Part shown: positions 6,603 to 11,969 of the stretch, in pieces
Layout: every line of letters starts with the position of its first letter
How positions within the stretch are numbered: position 1 is the first letter of the stretch
DNA from: a virus
Direction: 5' to 3' (one strand)
DNA length: 39,750 bases
IMG/VR virus record: IMGVR_UViG_3300025131_000122
Span: 1 to 39,750 of that record
Notes under the pieces: model-generated
Told to the model about the DNA's origin: nothing
What the model saw: only the letters and a program-made list of their open reading frames with translations
The model's database searches: none
Position numbers and translations under genes: made by a program

Positions 6603-6845
6603 TTATAGCCCTAAAAGCTTATTGATAAAGTTTACGTGGTTTTTTATAATTGCTTGTTTGCCCTTGTCTAAGTCTATGGTTATCCCTATATTCTTAGCTT
6701 TAGTGATTGCACGCCTTTCCCTAATAAGCTCTTCGTTTTTTTTCATTGCATCCGTTACGGATTTGGTGTCCATGCTCGGCTCACAATTCACTAGCATGTT
6801 TGCTAAGTTAGCTTGGTTTATTAGTATTTCGTTGGTGTTTTTCAT
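6603..6845 (-). CDS. Hypothetical 80-residue protein of the control operon
   Basis: Starts at ATG 6845 behind AAGGAAAACAATAAA and ends 10 bp before the DUF7227 gene, with which it must be co-transcribed. It is largely helical, with a charged middle (MKKNEELIRERRAITKAKN) that could be a short coiled coil. There is no Cys motif, membrane segment or clear helix-turn-helix. Function unknown. Confidence 0.72.
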   Translation of the reverse strand: MKNTNEILINQANLANMLVNCEPSMDTKSVTDAMKKNEELIRERRAITKAKNIGITIDLDKGKQAIIKNHVNFINKLLGL

Positions 6846-6865
6846 TTTATTGTTTTCCTTTTTAG

Positions 6866-7132
6866 TTATAAATTTTGGTTGATTGTTTCAGTGTCAACGT
6901 CGTCAAGCAGGTTTAAAGCAACTTGAATAACAGCTTTTAACATTAATGAGGAAGACCTAGTGTTTATAGATTTTGGCGAAGCATGGTCTAAGTTAGCGTG
7001 CGCGGATAACTTTTTTAGTTGCCTAGACACCCCAACTATATCGTCGCAAACTTCGTCCTGATTGCTCGCGTAATACTGTGACGCTCTTAGTTGAGCAATC
7101 AAATCATTTTCAAAGTCGTTATTTTTACTCAT
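6866..7132 (-). CDS. Hypothetical 88-residue acidic protein, first gene of the control operon
   Basis: Starts at ATG 7132 behind AAAGGATTAAAAAG, about 35 nt downstream of the transcription start predicted from the sigma-54 element at 7193-7178. It is acidic and mostly helical, ending in ALNLLDDVDTETINQNL. No family is recognised. Being the promoter-proximal gene of a divergently placed operon, it is a candidate early regulator, but I see no DNA-binding motif. Confidence 0.72.
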   Translation of the reverse strand: MSKNNDFENDLIAQLRASQYYASNQDEVCDDIVGVSRQLKKLSAHANLDHASPKSINTRSSSLMLKAVIQVALNLLDDVDTETINQNL

Positions 7133-7177
7133 CTTTTTAATCCTTTGTTAAATTGTTTTAATTATGCCTTGAATATA

Positions 7178-7193
7178 TGCAAACACTATGCCA
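7178..7193 (-). promoter_or_regulatory. Sigma-54 (-24/-12) promoter of the three-gene leftward operon
   Basis: On the minus strand TGGCAT-AGTGT-TTGCA has the required 10-base gap between GG and GC. The transcript would start near 7167, 35 nt before ATG 7132. The only departures from the core consensus are T for C at the end of the -24 box and A before it. Confidence 0.62.
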
Positions 7194-7248
7194 TAAATAC
7201 AAGCAAGTATTTTTAGGGGTTTAAACACGACGAGCACACGAAAAATAT

Positions 7249-7362
7249 GGGTATTTTTACCCCATGAGGGGAAAACCCCCACCCACCACGACATAAATGT
7301 CATAGTCCATGACACGAATGTCAGTGGGGCTTTTTACCCCATAGGTGGGGCTTTACCCACCC
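7249..7362. repeat. Two ACCCC/GGGG hairpin repeats (copies A and B)
   Basis: Copy A (7249-7284) and copy B (7325-7362) share TTTTTACCCCAT, a short spacer, GGGG and a following ACCC run. Each can form a 5-9 bp GC hairpin. A degenerate third copy with GCCCCAC...GGGTGGG lies at 7580-7618. They look like repeated protein sites or structured RNA elements rather than terminators, since no U-tract follows. Confidence 0.55.
7290..7322. promoter_or_regulatory. Cluster of overlapping palindromes (operator candidates)
   Basis: GACATAAATGTC (7290-7301) and TGTCAT-AGTCC-ATGACA (7298-7314) are perfect inverted repeats. GACACGAATGTC (7311-7322) is an imperfect third. They lie 100-130 bp upstream of the leftward -24 element, a normal enhancer position for a sigma-54 activator. 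The binding protein is unknown. Confidence 0.5.
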
Positions 7363-7394
7363 GGTCGTTTGTGCAGTGTGACAATTTGCATCTT

Positions 7395-7448
7395 GAGAAT
7401 GATTCTCATTATTGTTATCAGGTGATAATGAGAATGATTATCGTTATC
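7395..7448. promoter_or_regulatory. Cluster of Fur-box-like operators
   Basis: TGAGAATGATTCTCA (7394-7408) is a perfect 7-1-7 palindrome of the Fur type. GATAATGAGAATGATTATC (7424-7442) matches the 19-bp Fur consensus at 17 of 19. An overlapping site shifted by 6 bp (7430-7448) matches 16 of 19. Overlapping GATAAT-like hexamers offset by six are the usual form of extended Fur sites. The cluster lies 210-270 bp upstream of the early promoter and about 200-250 bp upstream of the leftward one. Confidence 0.62.
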
Positions 7449-7452
7449 AGCT

Positions 7453-7468
7453 CGCGTGCGCGTGCGCG
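7453..7468. other. Alternating CG/TG tract (Z-DNA-prone)
   Basis: CGCGTGCGCGTGCGCG is 16 bp of strict pyrimidine-purine alternation, extended by GGCGCG. It begins 5 bp after the Fur-like cluster, in an otherwise AT-rich region. Such tracts can adopt left-handed DNA under negative supercoiling. Confidence 0.5.
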
Positions 7469-7579
7469 GGCGCGTAAGAAACAATCCCTATTTGTTCCAA
7501 TGGAAATATCCGTGGAAACCAAATCCCGCCCAAAAGATCGACCTGATTTTATTTCAAAATTAAGAATCGAAACAAAGCA

Positions 7580-7618
7580 GGGTGGGTTTTGCCCCACGGG
7601 TGGGTTTTATTCCCCCAC
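7580..7618. repeat. GC-box repeat, copy C
   Basis: GGGTGGGTTTTGCCCCAC followed by GGGTGGGTTTTATTCCCCCAC. It contains two near-identical GGGTGGGTTTT half-units and complementary C runs, so it can form alternative hairpins. It is related to the 7249-7362 copies and lies 45-80 bp upstream of the early -24 element. Confidence 0.5.
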
Positions 7619-7660
7619 TTACATTATTTGTAAGTCATTGATTTTATTGTGGCAAAAAGT

Positions 7661-7676
7661 TGGCACAAGACTTGCA
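7661..7676 (+). promoter_or_regulatory. Sigma-54 (-24/-12) promoter of the early operon
   Basis: TGGCAC-AAGAC-TTGCA, preceded by T, carries the full -24 and -12 cores with correct spacing. Transcription would start near 7687, about 23 nt before the first early start codon (7710) and just ahead of its AGAGGAGG ribosome binding site. No -10/-35 pair of comparable quality is visible nearby. Confidence 0.72.
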
Positions 7677-7709
7677 TGTCCTTATAAACATAACAGAGGA
7701 GGTTTTAAA

Positions 7710-7934
7710 ATGAGTATGTCAACAAGTGAATGCAGAGTTAGGTGTTGTGAGAGCTGCCACGAATCAATGGAATACTGTGCCAAGCTAATTTTTATGACTG
7801 AAGACGTTTCAGATATTCTTGGTGTTCCTTGTCGAGAGGCAGAACGCTTTTTAGCGGTAAATAAAAAGCACATAGAGCAAGCAATGAGGGATGCCGGATG
7901 GAAAGCCATCAAAGAGCTTAAAGAGGAGGTTTAA
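7710..7934 (+). CDS. Small Cys-rich protein, first early gene
   Basis: A 74-residue protein starting at ATG 7710, chosen because AGAGGAGG lies 7 bases upstream and because earlier in-frame sequence is promoter DNA. The N-terminal 25 residues hold C-R-V-R-C-C-E-S-C-H-E-S and another Cys, a likely zinc-binding knuckle. The C-terminal part looks helical (VNKKHIEQAMRDAGWKAIKELKEEV). It shares the CESCHES motif with the next gene. Small zinc-ribbon proteins made first are often host-takeover factors, but the function here is unknown. Confidence 0.78.
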   Translation: MSMSTSECRVRCCESCHESMEYCAKLIFMTEDVSDILGVPCREAERFLAVNKKHIEQAMRDAGWKAIKELKEEV

Positions 7935-7936
7935 GA

Positions 7937-8110
7937 ATGAGTGTATGTATGGTTGAGTTAAGAGGAGTTCAGTGGTGTGAGAGTTGCCACGAATCAGCGA
8001 TGAGTACGGACTTTGAAGCGGGCATGGAGGACTGCGATAGATGCTTCGCGGAGAGCGACCCCAAGGAATATGCCGAGTGGGTAAAAGAATGCGAAGAGGA
8101 GGGTAAATGA
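7937..8110 (+). CDS. Small CxxC protein, second early gene
   Basis: A 57-residue acidic protein (MSVCMVELRGVQWCESCHES...) from ATG 7937 behind AGAGGAGG, 2 bp after the previous stop. Two CxxC pairs (C-E-S-C and, 20 residues later, C-D-R-C) fit a four-Cys zinc finger. The 21-bp stretch coding for CESCHES is 20/21 identical to the same stretch in the upstream gene, so the two share a duplicated or gene-converted module. Function unknown. Confidence 0.78.
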   Translation: MSVCMVELRGVQWCESCHESAMSTDFEAGMEDCDRCFAESDPKEYAEWVKECEEEGK

Positions 8111-8113
8111 GGC

Positions 8114-8350
8114 ATGGCAGCACCAATCATAGCCCGCTACAACGGTGGGAATTGGGTGATCCGCAGCCCTCTGTCATATCAGTGGGACGTAAGCGATAGG
8201 ATAACAATGATATACGTGGAGGTAGATAAGCAGGAGGCTCGTTGGTATGACATTAGTCTAGCTAAGATCATAGACGATGAGCGAGTACTTGTAGACTTCA
8301 ACGAATTTAAAAAACTTTTGGCCCGTAAATTCGGGCAGCTATTGGAGTAG
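8114..8350 (+). CDS. Hypothetical early protein
   Basis: A 78-residue protein starting at ATG 8114, with GAGGAGG 12 bases upstream at the end of the preceding gene. Alternating hydrophobic stretches (WVIRSPLSYQW, ITMIYVEVDKQEARWYDISLAKII) suggest a small beta-rich domain with a C-terminal helix. No metal motif or membrane segment. Family not recognised. Confidence 0.72.
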   Translation: MAAPIIARYNGGNWVIRSPLSYQWDVSDRITMIYVEVDKQEARWYDISLAKIIDDERVLVDFNEFKKLLARKFGQLLE

Positions 8351-8355
8351 GAATT

Positions 8356-8571
8356 ATGCCAAGAATGTTAAGTGACAGTGAACTAGACGTATTAGATGCT
8401 CAACAGCAACAAATTGAGGCACTAAAATTTCAACTAAGACTAGGACTTACCACAGTGGATAACCTTATGGTTTCCATAGAAGACCTAGTACCTGAAGACC
8501 AAGAGGTACCACAGGCATACAAGCATGCTGTCTTTTGGACAGGTGATGCAGATACTTTAATTAAGGGATAG
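8356..8571 (+). CDS. Hypothetical early protein with N-terminal coiled coil
   Basis: A 71-residue acidic protein from ATG 8356. Residues 5-40 form a Gln-rich amphipathic helix (ELDVLDAQQQQIEALKFQLRLGL); the rest is acidic. Its stop codon lies within the first hairpin of the structured RNA region that follows. Its ribosome binding site (TAGGAATT) is weaker than those of its neighbours. Function unknown. Confidence 0.68.
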   Translation: MPRMLSDSELDVLDAQQQQIEALKFQLRLGLTTVDNLMVSIEDLVPEDQEVPQAYKHAVFWTGDADTLIKG

Positions 8572-8802
8572 GGTAGGCATACTCTATCGCGTGACGGAAC
8601 AAGCGGGGTGGTAGCCGCTAACGTACTCTGAGTTGTAACGGAACGCCGATTGGTGCAGGTTACAACGAAAAGGTTGGGGGTTATAGGCGAAAGCTGTTGA
8701 AGCCCCGGACTGAGGTACCAAGACAATGTGTTTGCCGCCTTACTATCAACGGCGCAGGGTCTTGGTTGCAGGTAACAAGTAAGTCCTGCCGCTTAACCTT
8801 TT
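8567..8802 (+). ncRNA. Long structured RNA region (unassigned ncRNA or leader)
   Basis: About 235 nt with almost every segment in a stem. Hairpin 1: GATAGGGTA/TACTCTATC (8567-8588, loop GGCA). Hairpin 2: AGCGG/CCGCT (8602-8619). Hairpin 3: GTTGTAAC/GTTACAAC (8632-8666) enclosing CGCC/GGTG. Hairpin 4: GGGG/CCCC (8676-8706) enclosing a GAAA tetraloop. Hairpin 5: ACCAAGAC/GTCTTGGT (8717-8766) enclosing GCCGCC/GGCG. Hairpin 6: GGTTGCAGG/CCTGC...AACC (8764-8802). No reading frame crosses it convincingly. It precedes the replisome-organiser-like gene. I could not match it to tRNA, tmRNA, RNase P, hammerhead or a known riboswitch. Confidence 0.65.
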
Positions 8803-8818
8803 AGACGGGAGAAATAAA

Positions 8819-9367
8819 ATGGACAATGAAATACTAACCACCCTCACAGCGGCCATAGCCGAACTGACAACAAGCGTCAAAGAATTGACGGTAGTGATGG
8901 AACCTACTAAAAGAAAAGTAAGACAAAAGAAAAGTATAGATGTTAATAATAATATAGATAATAATAATATATATAATAATATATATAGCAAGGATCGTGC
9001 CAAAAAAGACCCCGATTTGTCCTTCGATATTCGCAGTGTTGTAGCTCATTATCGGACATATCACCCCAAAGCTCTCAGGACGCTCCTCAAGAAGAGCAAG
9101 ACCTATTTAGGGGTAAAGGGTCGGTTGAATGACGGATACACCGTGACGGAGCTTGTATCGGCTATAGATGGCATGCACAAGTCACCTTTCCACCTCGGAC
9201 AGAACGAACAGAAAACTCGGTACCTGTCTTTGGAGCTTTGCATGCGTAATGCAGAGCAGGTGGAACGGTTTATATCTATCGACCGCGACGAAGTGGTCCC
9301 CGATGTTGGGGTCAACACATTAAAAACGGTCAATGCAGCAAAGGAGTGGTTAAAAAATGGAGTATAA
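8819..9367 (+). CDS. Replisome-organiser-like replication protein
   Basis: A 182-residue protein from ATG 8819 behind GGGAG. Residues 1-35 form a helix, and 42-57 an Asn/Ile/Tyr linker encoded by an AT-only tract. The C-terminal domain (about 65-165: VVAHYRTYHPKAL, RLNDGYTVTELVSAIDGMHKSPFHLG, EQVERFI) resembles the C-terminal domain of phage DnaD/O-type replication initiators. Such proteins bind the origin and recruit the host helicase through a loader. A loader candidate lies in the same operon (12554-13309). The typical winged-helix N-terminal domain is not evident, so the protein is short for the family. Confidence 0.6.
   Translation: MDNEILTTLTAAIAELTTSVKELTVVMEPTKRKVRQKKSIDVNNNIDNNNIYNNIYSKDRAKKDPDLSFDIRSVVAHYRTYHPKALRTLLKKSKTYLGVKGRLNDGYTVTELVSAIDGMHKSPFHLGQNEQKTRYLSLELCMRNAEQVERFISIDRDEVVPDVGVNTLKTVNAAKEWLKNGV
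8943..8987. other. AT-only tract inside the replication gene (candidate origin)
   Basis: Forty-five base pairs with a single G (8957), made of AAT and AT repeats. It encodes the Asn/Ile/Tyr linker of the replication protein. Lambda and related phages place their unwinding element inside the initiator gene, so this is a reasonable origin candidate. I see no clear iterons beside it. Confidence 0.45.
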
Positions 9368-9536
9368 TTTTAAACATGAGAACAATCAACGTGCCGCATT
9401 GCGGTACCTTGCCAAGAAAACATATCAGCGTAAAAGGCGCGAATGGATAGAAGTACGGATAAAAATTTCAATCTTCTTTTTTTCACTTGCGCTAGCAGCT
9501 ATTTTATATTATTGGAACAACACATTCGGGGGATAG
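9357..9536 (+). CDS. Small single-span membrane protein
   Basis: A 59-residue protein from ATG 9357, overlapping the preceding stop by 11 bp and ending 1 bp before the next start. The N-terminal 33 residues are strongly basic (LAKKTYQRKRREW). They are followed by one hydrophobic span (IKISIFFFSLALAAILYYW) and a short tail, predicting an N-in inner-membrane protein. No family recognised. Confidence 0.7.
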   Translation: MEYNFKHENNQRAALRYLAKKTYQRKRREWIEVRIKISIFFFSLALAAILYYWNNTFGG

Positions 9537-9537
9537 G

Positions 9538-10452
9538 ATGATCACACAATCAAGCATAAAACGCTATCAGGACTGCGAGTACAAGTTTAAACTACGTTAC
9601 GTGGACTTATACCGAGAGGATAAGGAGAGCGAGCCGTTGGTTTTGGGGTCACTTGTGCATCTAGGCTTAGAGGCATTTTTGCTTGGTAAACCCCTTGAAG
9701 TAGCCCTTGAAGAGATAGAGCGGTCGGCAGACACATACCTGCTATGTGATAAAGACCCGTCGATCATTGATAAGTCGTGTATCTTTGTTGAGGGCTACTA
9801 TAAACGATATGCCGAGCTTCACGCCGAGCGGTATGAAACCGTATCGGTGGAACAAGAGTTCACTATGGAGCTTGGCCCAAACACCATCGGTGGTAAGTTC
9901 GACGGTGTTTTGCGCGACAAAAAAACAGGAGAGATAATTCTAATCGAACACAAGACCTGTGGCGATTGGACCGCGAAGGATGCTATGGGTGTCTATTGGC
10001 AGCAACGCCAAAATGCGTTCGATACGCAGCTTGTTATCTATCAAGAGGCACTGCGCCGAGACATGGGCTTGCCTTGGGAAAAGCCGCCGAGAATTATTTA
10101 CGATGTGATTTACAAGGACAAGACTCAAATGAAGGACTTGTCTAAAATGCACAAATTCTACACTGACGATTCCATGATGCACAGGTTCAGCTACACTCGA
10201 CAGGATATAGTTTACACGCCCGCCGATAGGCTTCGTGCGCTTAGTGAGTATAAGGCACTAGCTACTCGAATCCAAGATAGGATGGAGGATGGGGAATGGT
10301 TGAGAAATACGAACGCATGTAGAAAGGGATGGGGGATGTGCGAGTTCTTTAAGGTGTGTCAGGGAATGGATGACCTTGAGACTGCCGACAATTTAGTTAA
10401 ACTAGGGGCGGCTCACCCTGAGCTACCTCAATTAATGGAGGAAAAAAAATGA
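9538..10452 (+). CDS. PD-(D/E)XK nuclease, Cas4/AddB-like with Fe-S cysteines
   Basis: A 304-residue nuclease of the RecB/Cas4 superfamily (PDDEXK_1). It starts at ATG 9538 behind GGGGGATAGG. Catalytic pattern: His 41, GKFDG (Asp 122), IEHKT (Glu 137 and Lys 139) and Gln 164/Tyr 168 (motif Q-x3-Y). Cys 13 in QDCEYKF pairs with a C-terminal cluster C261...C268...C274, the arrangement that holds a 4Fe-4S cluster in Cas4 and AddB. It precedes a RecA-like ATPase and an SSB, so it probably supplies 5'-end resection for phage recombination. Confidence 0.88.
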   Translation: MITQSSIKRYQDCEYKFKLRYVDLYREDKESEPLVLGSLVHLGLEAFLLGKPLEVALEEIERSADTYLLCDKDPSIIDKSCIFVEGYYKRYAELHAERYETVSVEQEFTMELGPNTIGGKFDGVLRDKKTGEIILIEHKTCGDWTAKDAMGVYWQQRQNAFDTQLVIYQEALRRDMGLPWEKPPRIIYDVIYKDKTQMKDLSKMHKFYTDDSMMHRFSYTRQDIVYTPADRLRALSEYKALATRIQDRMEDGEWLRNTNACRKGWGMCEFFKVCQGMDDLETADNLVKLGAAHPELPQLMEEKK

Positions 10453-11414
10453 ACAGGTTTTCTTTGGCTAAGTCCAAAACAAAAAAGAAAAAACCACCAC
10501 CGAGGCTGATGGTGATCGGAGATCCGGGGATTGGCAAAACCACCTTCGCCGCCAATGCCGACAGTCCCGTTATCATTGCGACCGAGAGCGGTAGCATAGG
10601 TACGGACGTACATACATTGCCAAGCGATGGCACCTGTCAAACGTGGCAGGATGTTATTGATTCAGTGGATGCCTTATTGGAGTCCGACCACAACTATAAG
10701 ACTGTGGCTATCGATACATTGGACAATGCAGTGTCTCTTTTAGAAAAAGAAGTGTGCGACACTGACTTCGGTGGAGTGATGAATGCTACCCGAGGTCGTG
10801 AAGGCTTCAATAGCTATGGCAAGGGCAATGCAGTAGTGGCACAGCGCCTAAAGGAGTTCTTACAAATAAAGCTTGATGCCCTGCAACAGCAAGGTATGCA
10901 GGTCATCTTGCTGTCCCACACGGGTGCTGCCAAGGTGAGCAATAGCCTAATGCAGGACTTTACAGCTTGCGCGGCTTCCCTGCCCAAACAAAGCTTGGCT
11001 GTAATCAATGCATGGTGCGACCAAATAGGTCACGCATGTAGCGACATCAGGGTGATTCAGCGGGACGGTGAGAAAGCCAAAGCTCAAGCAGTAGGCAACG
11101 AGCGATGGTTGGTGTTCGAGCCTGAGCCGGGAAGACTTGTTAAGAGTCGCATTGGCTACGAGATGCCGTCGAGGGTTCCTCTTGGGTATTCGCAGTATGC
11201 TGCGGCTATGGGCCGCGACTTATCCACCGATGAGGTGAGCAAGTGCTTGGGGCTTCTTAGCTCAGTGGATGAGGAGACTCTTGGGGTTGCATTGGGCAGC
11301 TTGAAGAAAAGCTCAAAGGTCAAAAGCGTAGATGATATTAACAAGGATGTTTTAGCCGGACTTGGCTTAGACAAACTAAAGCAATTAAATAATTGGCTAA
11401 CAACAAAAGTATAG
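10449..11414 (+). CDS. RecA-like AAA_24 ATPase (Sak4-type recombination protein)
   Basis: A 321-residue ATPase. It starts by ATGA overlap with the nuclease stop. Walker A is GDPGIGKTT at residues 24-32 and Walker B VAIDT at 86-90, followed by a VILLSH motif in the middle. This RecA-core pattern matches the AAA_24 (PF13479) family that includes phage Sak4 single-strand annealing/recombination proteins. At 321 residues it is longer than compact Sak4, with an extra C-terminal helical region. An SSB follows 10 bp downstream, the usual partner of Sak4. Function in homologous recombination is inferred from family and context. Confidence 0.8.
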   Translation: MNRFSLAKSKTKKKKPPPRLMVIGDPGIGKTTFAANADSPVIIATESGSIGTDVHTLPSDGTCQTWQDVIDSVDALLESDHNYKTVAIDTLDNAVSLLEKEVCDTDFGGVMNATRGREGFNSYGKGNAVVAQRLKEFLQIKLDALQQQGMQVILLSHTGAAKVSNSLMQDFTACAASLPKQSLAVINAWCDQIGHACSDIRVIQRDGEKAKAQAVGNERWLVFEPEPGRLVKSRIGYEMPSRVPLGYSQYAAAMGRDLSTDEVSKCLGLLSSVDEETLGVALGSLKKSSKVKSVDDINKDVLAGLGLDKLKQLNNWLTTKV

Positions 11415-11424
11415 AGGAGCAGTA

Positions 11425-11865
11425 ATGATTAATTATCCTGATAACAAAACAACAGTGGAAGTAAGCGCACCCCAAGAAGGTGACTTTATTTTCCCAAAGG
11501 GAACCTATGATTTTAGCATCACAAGTGCAGCACATAAAACCTATCGGACAGGTACAGAGGGTGTCGAAATTGAGTTGGAAGGCTACTATGCCTCCGGCAA
11601 AACCTTTCGGTGCTTCGACCGAGTGTTCTTAACGGCGAATGCCATGTGGAAGTTCGACCAATTCTTGGCAGGGTTGGGGTTGAACAAGCGTCCCGAAAAT
11701 GACGATGAGCTTTTAGGGCTTATTGGCAAGAAGGGCAATGCGGTAATGGGGCCGAATGATGATGGGTATCCAAAGGTACTCCGATACAATGAGATCGAGA
11801 TTGCAGAGGATTGGTCTAAAGTTGGGCCGCCACCGATGCAAACCTCAGAAGACGTACCATTTTAG
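11425..11865 (+). CDS. ssb: Single-stranded DNA-binding protein (SSB-like)
   Basis: A 146-residue protein from ATG 11425 behind AGAGGAGC. The N-terminal 110 residues look beta-rich as in an OB fold (YDFSITSAAHKTYRTGTEGVEIELEGYYASGKTFRCFDRVF). The protein ends in an acidic tip, SEDVPF, like the DD(I/V)PF tail by which SSBs recruit partner proteins. It follows the Sak4-type ATPase. It lacks strong resemblance to bacterial SSB in the core, so it may be of the DUF669-like phage type. Confidence 0.72.
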   Translation: MINYPDNKTTVEVSAPQEGDFIFPKGTYDFSITSAAHKTYRTGTEGVEIELEGYYASGKTFRCFDRVFLTANAMWKFDQFLAGLGLNKRPENDDELLGLIGKKGNAVMGPNDDGYPKVLRYNEIEIAEDWSKVGPPPMQTSEDVPF

Positions 11866-11900
11866 TAGCAATTTGGAAGGCTAGACTGTAAATTTATTGT

Positions 11901-11967
11901 GGATGTGGCTTTGTGGGTATCTTCCTACTCCCCTAAAGCCCACTTAGTCGCATCCACTTTGGGGAAG
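11901..11967 (+). promoter_or_regulatory. Hairpin with loop complementary to the ribosome binding site
   Basis: GGATGTGGCTTTGTGGG (11901-11917) pairs with CCCACTTAGTCGCATCC (11939-11955), giving a 17-position stem with two U-U mismatches and two G-U pairs. The loop contains CTTCC (11921-11925) and CTCCCC (11928-11933). Both can pair with GGGGAAG (11961-11967), the ribosome binding site of the gene at 11970. An H-type pseudoknot masking translation is therefore possible. Confidence 0.55.
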
Positions 11968-11969
11968 TT

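Larger units (their letters stand above)
7133..7709. other. Early-side divergent control region without genes
   Basis: This 577 bp region separates the leftward three-gene operon from the rightward early operon. It holds a leftward sigma-54 element (7193-7178), GC-box repeats (7249-7362 and 7580-7618), palindromes at 7290-7322, a Fur-box cluster (7395-7448), a CG-alternating tract (7453-7468) and the rightward sigma-54 element (7661-7676). An open frame begins at 7371, but its first part merely translates these repeats. Confidence 0.85.

Noticed and set aside
7371-7709. In-frame upstream extension of the first early gene
   Set aside because: It translates promoter repeats (for example Arg-Ala repeats from the CG tract), and the AGAGGAGG at 7695-7702 fixes the start at 7710, downstream of the predicted transcription start.
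8632-8670. Hammerhead-like CTGA-stem-GAAA in the structured RNA
   Set aside because: The invariant CUGANGA is incomplete (CTGA leads directly into the stem) and no matching third stem with a cleavage triplet is evident.
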